Shown piece by piece: positions 1 to 4,673 of a stretch of 5,554 nt of DNA. The first letter of the stretch is position 1; every line of letters begins with the position of its first letter. Both the position numbers and the translations under genes were made by a program. The stretch is from positions 1 through 5,554 of the forward strand of contig VBBA01000033.1 of the NCBI GenBank assembly GCA_005888675.1. Reading direction: 5' to 3'. The stretch comes from Candidatus Bathyarchaeota archaeon (lineage in GTDB: Archaea > Thermoproteota > Bathyarchaeia > 40CM-2-53-6). The notes under the pieces were generated by a model. It was not told the origin of the DNA and did no database searches. It worked only from the letters and a program-made list of their open reading frames with translations.

Positions 1-834
1 CAGAAGACCTTCGAACTATACCGACGAGACTTCACCAAGTATTTCGTTCTCTTCGCAATAGTGGGCGCAATCATCGGAGTCGTCATGACGATAGCGCGGC
101 AGATCTTCATCCTTCCGACTCTGCCCTCCAACCCGACGCCTCAACAAGTCTACACCTGGTTGCCTGGATTCTTTGCAACCCTGATCCCGCTCATCAGCTC
201 GATCGTTATCGTGAGTATCGTTTTCTCCGCCATCGCACAGGGAAGCGCGATCAAGATGGGCTCTGAACAGATTGTGAAGGGACAGACTGACCTCGGAGGA
301 TCAGTTAGATTCACTGCCTCAAAACTGCCTTGGATTTGGGCGCTAAGTATCGTAGTCGGCATCATCGTCTTCTTGGGATTCATCGCCCTAATCATCCCCG
401 GAATAATACTGGCGATAATGTACTCTCTGGCGCTTCCCGTCCTCCTAATCGAGAACAGAGGAGTCCTCGACAGCATGGGCAAGAGCCGTCAACTCGTCAG
501 CCACCGATGGCTCAAGACCTTCGCAACCTTTCTTGTCCTCGCAATAATCGTCATAATAGCCTCGGCCATCGTGAATGCGATAACCGGGCCATTGGGCATC
601 GCAGGCCCAGTGGTCAACGGCATTCTCTCGGCATTCTACCAACCGTTATTCCCGATACTAATGACCGTCTACTACTACTCCAACCTCGCCAGAATCACCT
701 CCCCTCCAGCAGACCAGATGCCGACAGCACCGACCATGACGGCCCAGGCTGGAATGAAGTTCTGCCCCAGCTGCGGTACACAGCTGGCGTCCTCGGCTAC
801 CGTCTGCTCCAAGTGTGGAGCTAAGCTCAATTAA
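1..834 (+). CDS. Multi-spanning membrane protein with C-terminal zinc ribbon (5' partial)
   Basis: The reading frame is open from the first base, so the gene begins upstream; the in-frame GTG at 61 is internal, because the preceding residues (QKTFELYRRDF) already form the typical amphipathic lead-in of such proteins. The 277 visible residues contain about five or six hydrophobic spans (near residues 13-35, 55-78, 111-130, 131-150, 172-194 and 208-227). Between them is a polar loop with a GVLDSMGKSRQLV-type motif, as in the glycerophosphodiester phosphodiesterase membrane-domain/YciC-like families. After a Pro/Thr-rich linker the protein ends in a short zinc ribbon with C255, C258, C269 and C272 (CPSC...CSKC). 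Such ribbons usually sit in the cytosol and are structural or bind partners. Family placement is by general pattern only; substrate and role are unknown. A transporter-like or membrane-organising role is possible but not shown. It converges with the next gene across a 109-base gap. Confidence 0.8.
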   Translation, partial: QKTFELYRRDFTKYFVLFAIVGAIIGVVMTIARQIFILPTLPSNPTPQQVYTWLPGFFATLIPLISSIVIVSIVFSAIAQGSAIKMGSEQIVKGQTDLGGSVRFTASKLPWIWALSIVVGIIVFLGFIALIIPGIILAIMYSLALPVLLIENRGVLDSMGKSRQLVSHRWLKTFATFLVLAIIVIIASAIVNAITGPLGIAGPVVNGILSAFYQPLFPILMTVYYYSNLARITSPPADQMPTAPTMTAQAGMKFCPSCGTQLASSATVCSKCGAKLN

Positions 835-943
835 CATAAGCCGCACCTCGCAAGACGCTAAGTGAGAGTATAATCGAAAGTTTGCTGCTGCCGTGACTGG
901 GCCATACCACTAGCCGAGCCCCTGCCCAATGACAACCGATTAG

Positions 944-1270
944 CTAGACTTGAAATAAGGTTTCTCCGAACCAGACCAGTGGATCCTCAGCCTGCATCGC
1001 TTGTGCCTTCGCCAGGAACTTAGTAAACTGTGGGTGTAAGTCGAACTGCTCATGCTCGGCCATGCCAGGCACCTCCACGTGAAGGATGTAATGGCGAACT
1101 CCTTTCCTCGGAGTCATCCCACCTTGGATAGGAGTAAGCGAGGCACCTAGGAATTTTCCCTCAGACTTGAACTTACGCCAGAGAGGCAGAACCTCGGCTT
1201 TGAAGAGACGCTCAAACTCGACGGCCTTACTCTCAGGAAACCTCAAAATAATCGCACTCGTCTGAGACAT
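944..1270 (-). CDS. Small protein of unknown function, probable alpha/beta-barrel fold, SDR operon partner
   Basis: A 108-residue protein starting MSQTSAIILRF. The ATG (1270-1268) shares its A with the TGA stop of the upstream SDR-fold gene (TGATG), so translation is probably coupled; a GGAG lies about 13 bases upstream, too far to be a good ribosome site. A longer reading from 1291 would run back into the SDR gene and is less likely. The pattern is one beta strand (SAIILRF), a charged helix (residues 14-36), a strand/turn segment rich in Gly (38-52), a strand (RHYILHVEVPG, 59-69), then a helix (81-93) and a final strand. That order resembles dimeric ferredoxin-like alpha/beta-barrel proteins (ABM/EthD type), which include monooxygenases and small stress proteins. 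No catalytic motif, membrane segment or signal peptide is visible. Fold and partnership with the SDR are inference; I do not recognise the family. Confidence 0.72.
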   Translation of the reverse strand: MSQTSAIILRFPESKAVEFERLFKAEVLPLWRKFKSEGKFLGASLTPIQGGMTPRKGVRHYILHVEVPGMAEHEQFDLHPQFTKFLAKAQAMQAEDPLVWFGETLFQV

Positions 1271-2091
1271 CAGTCTACGAGTTCTCCACAACTTGCGTTT
1301 ATCGTTGTAGCTGTGATCGCACTCGCATAATCCGACGCTATCAAAACAGCCGCATTCGCCACGTCTAGAAGTAGTGGGGCCCGCTTTAGCGCTGTGTTTT
1401 GGGCTTCCGAGTCGGCAACCGCCTGAAACGAGGTTCCTCTAAGTTTTGCAAGATGAGTGAAGACAGCTTGGAGAACCGGATTGTCTGGAGTCCCGCCAGG
1501 TCTCAGACAGACGACTCGGACTCCTCGAGGCCCCACCTCGAGGGCCAGCTGTCTGCAGAGAGCCTCGATCGCCGCTCCTCCGATAGCGAATCCTCCCATG
1601 TCCGGTCTTGGTAGTCGTGCGTTGGGGGCAGTGAGCCCGAGAATGACACCGTTGCCCTGCTTCTCCATTATGCGGGCCGCGGCGGTCATGGTGATGAAAT
1701 ATGATCTAACTTTCTTGAAGGCAGCATCCGAGAATCTTTGATCGGAGAGTTCAGTTAGCTTCGTGCCTATTGCGACGCTTGTCCCGATGAGGTTGAAGGA
1801 AATGTCCAGCTTTCCTGTCTTAGTAACAACCCTGTGCAGATGTGTCTCGACGGACTCTGGACTAAGCGCATCGACTTTCGAGACATCTGCAACCCCACAC
1901 GTGCTTGAGATTTCTTGGGCTACGGGGTTCAGCGAGTTTTCGGTGCGGCCGGTGAGAAAGACTGTAGCTCCCTCCCTGGCAAACGCCTTCGCGACAGCTG
2001 TCCCTACTCCCCCGGCGGCTCCATAGATTACCGCGACCTTCCCGTCCAACAACTTTAGACCTTCAATCTGATGAGACCTTGTAACCGACAT
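1270..2091 (-). CDS. SDR-fold (Rossmann) protein lacking the classical catalytic residues
   Basis: A 273-residue protein of the short-chain dehydrogenase/reductase superfamily. The N-terminal cofactor site is intact: a GAAGGVG motif (G24, G28, G30) after the first strand, a TGR after the second strand (often NADP(H)-type), a DVS at about 69-71 and an N100-LIG replacing the usual NNAG. The C-terminal half keeps the family signature ALEVGPRGVRVVCLRPGG. The active site does not: where YxxxK is expected the protein reads FAIGG (F168, G172), the serine site has Thr/Ala (T154 nearby), and the helix Asn is replaced, by my alignment, with K127. It may bind a nucleotide without classical hydride-transfer chemistry, or belong to an atypical SDR subfamily. 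I chose the ATG at 2091 because a TATA-like box lies 28-29 bases upstream, fitting a leaderless mRNA; an in-frame TTG at 2118 would overlap that box. First gene of an operon with the 108-residue protein. Confidence 0.88.
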   Translation of the reverse strand: MSVTRSHQIEGLKLLDGKVAVIYGAAGGVGTAVAKAFAREGATVFLTGRTENSLNPVAQEISSTCGVADVSKVDALSPESVETHLHRVVTKTGKLDISFNLIGTSVAIGTKLTELSDQRFSDAAFKKVRSYFITMTAAARIMEKQGNGVILGLTAPNARLPRPDMGGFAIGGAAIEALCRQLALEVGPRGVRVVCLRPGGTPDNPVLQAVFTHLAKLRGTSFQAVADSEAQNTALKRAPLLLDVANAAVLIASDYASAITATTINASCGELVD

Positions 2092-2116
2092 ACTGGCTGG
2101 ATCGCTGGTTTTGGTC

Positions 2117-2124
2117 AATTAAAA
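2117..2124 (-). promoter_or_regulatory. TATA-like box for the SDR operon
   Basis: On the minus strand the sequence reads TTTTAATT. Its centre is about 29 bases before the ATG at 2091, the distance expected between an archaeal TATA box and a transcription start that coincides with the start codon. No Shine-Dalgarno sequence precedes that ATG, which agrees with leaderless translation. The call rests on spacing and base content alone. Confidence 0.5.
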
Positions 2125-2230
2125 GTTGCCAGGATCGCCTATCAGGCGAGCATTCCCGCTGATTATGCCCGATGTTGCCCCTGTATAGCCCATCCCGTCA
2201 TCGGGAATTTGCCACTCAACCATGGATAGG

Positions 2231-2240
2231 GTAAATAATT
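2231..2240 (+). promoter_or_regulatory. TATA-like box for the TFB-like gene
   Basis: GTAAATAATT is the most AT-rich stretch in the divergent spacer. Transcription would begin about 26 bases after its centre, near 2261, leaving a leader of roughly 8 bases before the GTG at 2269. The alternative TTG start at 2239 falls inside this box, so it would not be on the transcript if the box is used. Placement is inference from spacing. Confidence 0.4.
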
Positions 2241-2268
2241 GGAAGAGCAGACTATTGGTTGTCCTTTT

Positions 2269-2964
2269 GTGAAAACTCAAGAAAGGATCTACAATCTGAG
2301 CAAAGGCGTAGAATCCTTGACCAAGGAGGAGCACGGCCTATTCTTCGACGCGATGCACAGGCTTGGATTACCGAATGAAGTGAAGCAGGCGGCTGTTGCG
2401 CTTTATCTGGACTTTAAGACCCGGCCGATCGGCACGTACAATGCGAGTCGCAAGAATCTCAAGATCTTCCTGCTCGCATCAGTATCAATCGCCGCAAAAG
2501 TTACAGGAGATCTAAGAACTGATCCTGAATTTGAGTCTAAAATGTTTGTGAGCAGAGAAAAGCTTGTTGATGCCGAAGAACGCATGATCAGATCATTCGG
2601 GGTCCAAGACAGCATCATACCTATTCCTGAACTTGTTTTACAGCTCACAAAAAGACAGATGGAAAGCATGGGAGAGAGCTTTGCCAGGCAAGAATTAGTA
2701 ACCGAGAATGAAAAAGAGGAATTGGTCCGGCTTTCCTATGACTATCTTGATGCGGCGGTTGAAAGAGGGCTGGACCCTATGATGAGTTATAGGGGGAGAG
2801 CCGCGGGCGTGATGCTCAGGGCAGTTAGAGACCTAGACCTACAAGTTTCACGAATGGACATTGCGAGAGCAGCCGGCTTTGACAAGGGATCGATGGGAGT
2901 TAACGCCAATGCCATAGAGTCCCTGCTAAAGGATTTGAAGAGCTCCGAAAGTAACGGGAGTTAG
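2269..2964 (+). CDS. Transcription factor B-like protein, cyclin repeats only (no zinc ribbon)
   Basis: Two cyclin-like repeats in the order and size of archaeal TFB/TFIIB can be seen. Numbering from the GTG at 2269 (231 residues), repeat one spans about 18-111, with the LGLPNEVKQAAVALY helix, a central ASVSIAAKVTG helix and a closing VSREKL...RSFGV. Repeat two spans about 117-222, with the YRGRAAGVMLRAVRDL helix and a helix-turn-helix-like SRMDIARAAGFDKGSM segment that in TFB contacts the BRE and TATA-flanking DNA. The canonical N-terminal zinc ribbon and B-reader (about 100 residues that recruit and open RNA polymerase) are absent: there is no cysteine after this start, and a TAA stop sits directly before the upstream TTG at 2239. 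The repeats are divergent, so it may be a promoter-binding regulator, a TFB competitor or a specialised factor. The start could also be the TTG at 2239, adding ten residues. Divergent from the SDR operon. Confidence 0.75.
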   Translation: MKTQERIYNLSKGVESLTKEEHGLFFDAMHRLGLPNEVKQAAVALYLDFKTRPIGTYNASRKNLKIFLLASVSIAAKVTGDLRTDPEFESKMFVSREKLVDAEERMIRSFGVQDSIIPIPELVLQLTKRQMESMGESFARQELVTENEKEELVRLSYDYLDAAVERGLDPMMSYRGRAAGVMLRAVRDLDLQVSRMDIARAAGFDKGSMGVNANAIESLLKDLKSSESNGS

Positions 2965-2977
2965 CTCATTCTGTGCT

Positions 2978-3006
2978 AACGTCCCGCGGCTTCGCTATGA
3001 GACGTT
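2978..3006. terminator. Inverted repeat between convergent genes, weak terminator candidate
   Basis: AACGTC (2978-2983) pairs with GACGTT (3001-3006) around a 17-base loop that itself contains a short GCG/CGC hairpin with a GCTT loop. It lies 14 bases after the TFB-like stop codon and 34 bases before the end of the converging GYD gene. Archaeal termination usually depends on T-runs, and none follows, so the role is uncertain. Confidence 0.2.
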
Positions 3007-3039
3007 CTTCCAGTCGATAGGTTGCTTGTCTAGGAGCGG

Positions 3040-3330
3040 CTACGGCAGTCCGTCTATTATCTTGGACATTTCTTCCTGAGGCCAGGCCTTGAGGCTCGTT
3101 GTTCGAACATTTCCCTGGCTCCCTAGCCAGACTGCGAATTTGTTGTAGGCCTCGTCACTCGGCATCTCAATGATGCTGACAATGTCATGCTTGCCCATGG
3201 TGTACCAGATGTCAAGTTTTCCACCAAGCTTTCGTGCCATAGCCTTCGCATTCTCAGCACGCTTCACAGTTTCCTTCACACTGCGAATGCCTTGCTCGGT
3301 CCAATTAAGCAACGCTACATAGTGAGGCAT
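3040..3330 (-). CDS. GYD domain-containing protein
   Basis: A 96-residue protein covering the whole GYD family (Pfam GYD) at its usual length. The match is visible along the length: MPHYVALLNWTEQGIRSVKE at the start, a helix ending AKAMARKLGGKL, then the family signature that usually reads GxYD, here MGKHDIVSIIEMPSDE, followed by NVRTTSLKAWPQEEM near the end. The tyrosine of GxYD is His here (GKHD). Members are small dimeric alpha/beta-barrel proteins found in many archaea and bacteria; no enzymatic role has been settled, and I assign none. There is no signal peptide or membrane segment, so it is cytosolic. The ATG at 3330 is the only start consistent with the family N-terminus. It follows the cupredoxin gene on the same strand by 56 bases, so co-transcription is possible, though a weak T-rich stretch lies between them. 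Confidence 0.9.
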   Translation of the reverse strand: MPHYVALLNWTEQGIRSVKETVKRAENAKAMARKLGGKLDIWYTMGKHDIVSIIEMPSDEAYNKFAVWLGSQGNVRTTSLKAWPQEEMSKIIDGLP

Positions 3331-3386
3331 GGAAACTCAATCAGATAGTAGAACCTAGAAAAGACTTCCGATTACGTCCCAGGGTC

Positions 3387-3863
3387 CTAACCGACGACTT
3401 GCAAAATTCCCGTCATCGTTGGAGGATGGAACTGGCAATGATACACGAAGAGTCCCGATGTGGCAGCGACAAATGTTATGTCCATTTTTGGTATACTGGT
3501 CGGATTCCCTAATGGTGTAGCTGCTGGCAATGTGACATTCTTCGAATAGGGAGCAGCTAGCGTGAAGCTGTGATGCTCGTCCGTATACTGGTAGAAGTGA
3601 ATAAGGACAGTGTCCCCTTTGTTCACAACTATCGTGTCCGGATTGAAGACATAATGTGGAATCCCTGCTATTGTGTCGTTGAATGGTAGCTCGACCGGGA
3701 TCAGATAGATCACTCGTGTCTGAGATGACGGTGCCATGTGCAGCAGAGTCCCTGCTCCAAGCCCGGCCAGGCTACCAAGAATTATCGACAGGATCGCCGA
3801 AACGATCAACGTTTTGCGAACAGACCAGTTGGCCATTTTACTCGTTGTTGCAGTGGTGCTCAT
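3387..3863 (-). CDS. Membrane-anchored cupredoxin (type 1 blue copper protein)
   Basis: A 158-residue protein with a short basic N-terminus, one hydrophobic span (about residues 17-41) and a cupredoxin domain (about 52-158), so the copper domain is expected outside the cell. Type 1 copper ligands can be proposed: H98 in EHHSF, then C143, H146 and M150 in HCQFHPPTM (C-x2-H-x3-M, the same spacing between second His and Met as in azurin). This makes an electron-carrier role likely; partners are unknown. The span has no clear signal-peptidase or lipobox site, so it probably stays as an anchor. I chose the ATG at 3863 because a TATA-like box lies about 31 bases upstream; the ATG at 3836 would still keep the anchor. 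Cupredoxins are especially numerous in ammonia-oxidising and related Thaumarchaeota, but one gene does not show that metabolism. GYD gene follows 56 bases downstream. Confidence 0.88.
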   Translation of the reverse strand: MSTTATTSKMANWSVRKTLIVSAILSIILGSLAGLGAGTLLHMAPSSQTRVIYLIPVELPFNDTIAGIPHYVFNPDTIVVNKGDTVLIHFYQYTDEHHSFTLAAPYSKNVTLPAATPLGNPTSIPKMDITFVAATSGLFVYHCQFHPPTMTGILQVVG

Positions 3864-3889
3864 ACCAAGCTCGTTTGGCAGGATTCCGG

Positions 3890-3898
3890 ATTCTTAAC
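3890..3898 (-). promoter_or_regulatory. TATA-like box for the cupredoxin gene
   Basis: GTTAAGAAT on the minus strand is centred about 31 bases before the ATG at 3863 and would give a leader of about 4-5 bases. No Shine-Dalgarno sequence precedes the ATG. The rest of the 217-base spacer up to 4080 holds only a small AATTCTGAATT palindrome at 4050-4060 and no gene I can support. Confidence 0.35.
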
Positions 3899-4080
3899 GG
3901 ATTACCAGAATATCCTACCAATTCCATACAAAACAGCCTGCCTTTGTGGCCATGCTCAGTACGATTGCTGGGATTGATCGAGTGAAAGAGGCGTGTCACG
4001 AAGAGGTTGAGCAGCGATATCTATGGCACGAGTTCGGGGACAGTCACCTAATTCTGAATTGAGCAGAGTCGCAATAGTTA

Positions 4081-4335
4081 CTATGCGACAGCTTCTGCCT
4101 TGGGAGCACTAGTTGCTTGGGTCCTTTCAGGAAGCAGAGAGAATCTGCCATCAGATGTTCGGTAGACTGCTAGTTTTCCGACGGTTTCCCAATCCTGACC
4201 TGTCTGATGACGGACTTGAACGGTCAGGACCTCGGCGTTTGGATCACTTTTACCTGGCCATACTGTGATGCCTAGAAAGTCTCCGTTAGGCAGTCTCGTT
4301 GAGAAGCGTGCCTTGAATTTCTGCCCTTCCAACAC
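4081..4335 (-). CDS. Hypothetical small beta-rich protein
   Basis: An 84-residue protein that I do not recognise. It starts with GTG at 4335 (a TTG follows directly), two codons after an in-frame TGA, so the frame cannot extend upstream. Alternating hydrophobic and polar residues suggest five or so strands: FKARFSTRL, GITVWPG, EVLTVQVRHQ, WETVGKLAVYRTS and GRFSLLP, i.e. a compact beta sheet or barrel. The last 15 residues are Ala/Thr/Pro-rich (ending KAEAVA) and probably disordered. No cysteines, membrane span or signal peptide are present, so it is likely cytosolic and metal-free. A TATA-like box 35 bases upstream and coding-like periodicity support it as a real gene. It is transcribed away from the DUF2332 gene; the spacer between them carries the palindromes. 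Nucleic-acid binding would suit the fold but is not shown. Confidence 0.62.
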   Translation of the reverse strand: MLEGQKFKARFSTRLPNGDFLGITVWPGKSDPNAEVLTVQVRHQTGQDWETVGKLAVYRTSDGRFSLLPERTQATSAPKAEAVA

Positions 4336-4365
4336 TACTCAGCATTCTATGGGATCGGAAGTGGA

Positions 4366-4374
4366 GTATTAAGC
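4366..4374 (-). promoter_or_regulatory. TATA-like box for the 84-residue protein gene
   Basis: GCTTAATAC on the minus strand is centred about 35 bases before the GTG at 4335, giving a predicted start near 4344 and a leader of about 9 bases. It is the only AT-rich element in the right place. An ATG at 4345 in another frame leads to a stop after 19 codons and is not considered a gene. Confidence 0.33.
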
Positions 4375-4405
4375 TACCCGTTCACTGGAGCGTAGTCCTA
4401 CCATC

Positions 4406-4432
4406 TAGAACACAGTGTTCTATGTTCTGAAC
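4406..4432. repeat. Perfect 17-bp palindrome plus adjacent 9-bp palindrome, candidate operator
   Basis: TAGAACAC-A-GTGTTCTA (4406-4422) is a perfect inverted repeat with a one-base centre. It is followed at once by GTTC-T-GAAC (4424-4432), so TGTTCT occurs twice in tandem, 7 bases apart. A weaker CTGT/ACAG repeat follows (4435-4446). The site lies between two divergent promoters, about 60-90 bases before the leftward predicted start and about 120-145 before the rightward one. This geometry suits a dimeric regulator binding two neighbouring sites; no T-run follows, which argues against a terminator. Confidence 0.5.
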
Positions 4433-4520
4433 AAGCTGTCCATACAGAAATTGGTGTGCGGAGTGTAAGATTCGAACTTGAAAAAATTTCCATGTCAAAG
4501 CGAAATGGTGTTCTTTCAAG

Positions 4521-4530
4521 CTTATACCTT
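4521..4530 (+). promoter_or_regulatory. TATA-like box for the DUF2332 gene
   Basis: CTTATACCTT is centred near 4525, predicting transcription from about 4551. That start would precede the GTG at 4573 by about 22 bases but the GTG at 4674 by more than 120, so the promoter favours translation beginning near 4573. A TGTTCT half-site (4509-4514) lies directly upstream, where it could block or help TFB binding. Confidence 0.33.
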
Positions 4531-4572
4531 AAGTCAGAGATCAAGACCGAAATTAACTGACGAGTCCAAACG

Positions 4573-4673
4573 GTGGGTGAACTTCTTCGGTCTCTCAAAG
4601 ACAAGTTCGTGACGCCCGTGACGAATCTGATATCGAGGCTCTGTCGCGTCATTTCAGGAGCTTCGCAGAAAAA
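4573..4673 (+). other. Displaced N-terminus of the DUF2332 gene (possible frameshift)
   Basis: The DUF2332 frame stays open and protein-like upstream of 4674 (RDESDIEALSRHF, then RSFAEKVY), back to a TGA at 4578, yet offers no ATG, GTG or TTG there. A GTG at 4573 in the neighbouring frame reads MGELLRSLKDKFV. Joining the two around 4605-4615 would need one missing base restored and would give a natural charged helical N-terminus. Whether this is a sequence error, a mutation or programmed recoding cannot be told from the sequence. Confidence 0.4.

Larger units (their letters stand above)
4336..4673. other. Intergenic/5' region between divergent genes, 338 bases
   Basis: I see no supportable complete gene here. 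A minus-strand open frame from 4682 to 4398 lies opposite the DUF2332 5' region and shows no protein-like character. What the stretch holds is regulatory-looking: a TATA-like box for the leftward gene (4366-4374), a run of inverted repeats (4406-4446), a TGTTCT half-site (4509-4514) directly before a TATA-like box for the rightward gene (4521-4530), and from 4573 on an apparently displaced DUF2332 N-terminus. Confidence 0.55.

Noticed and set aside
61..63. GTG as the start of the first membrane protein
   Set aside because: The frame is open to base 1 with a typical family lead-in before the first membrane span, so the gene is truncated by the window edge.
1268..1291. Upstream in-frame start at 1291 for the 108-residue protein
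   Set aside because: It would overlap the SDR gene by 22 bases, and the ATG overlapping the SDR stop is a standard coupled start and fits the fold better.
1399..2026. Three plus-strand open frames opposite the SDR gene
   Set aside because: The minus strand encodes a clear SDR fold over the same bases; the plus-strand translations are Ser/Arg/Pro-rich and have no recognisable domain.
3683..3985. Plus-strand open frames opposite the cupredoxin 5' half and its upstream spacer
   Set aside because: They overlap the cupredoxin anchor region antisense, lack promoter-like sequence and have low-complexity translations.
4050..4060. AATTCTGAATT palindrome in the spacer upstream of the cupredoxin gene
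   Set aside because: It is short and AT-rich, stands alone and is not placed near a predicted promoter, so chance is sufficient.
4406..4422. Match to the vertebrate glucocorticoid response element consensus AGAACA-N3-TGTTCT
   Set aside because: The match is exact, but nuclear receptors do not occur in archaea; the resemblance is a coincidence of a palindromic dimer site.
4455..4500. tRNA T-loop-like string on the minus strand (TTCGAATC at 4469-4477 with an ACTCCGC after it)
   Set aside because: Only three pairs form in the supposed T-stem, and no matching GCGGAGT acceptor strand, D arm or anticodon arm occurs at the right distance.
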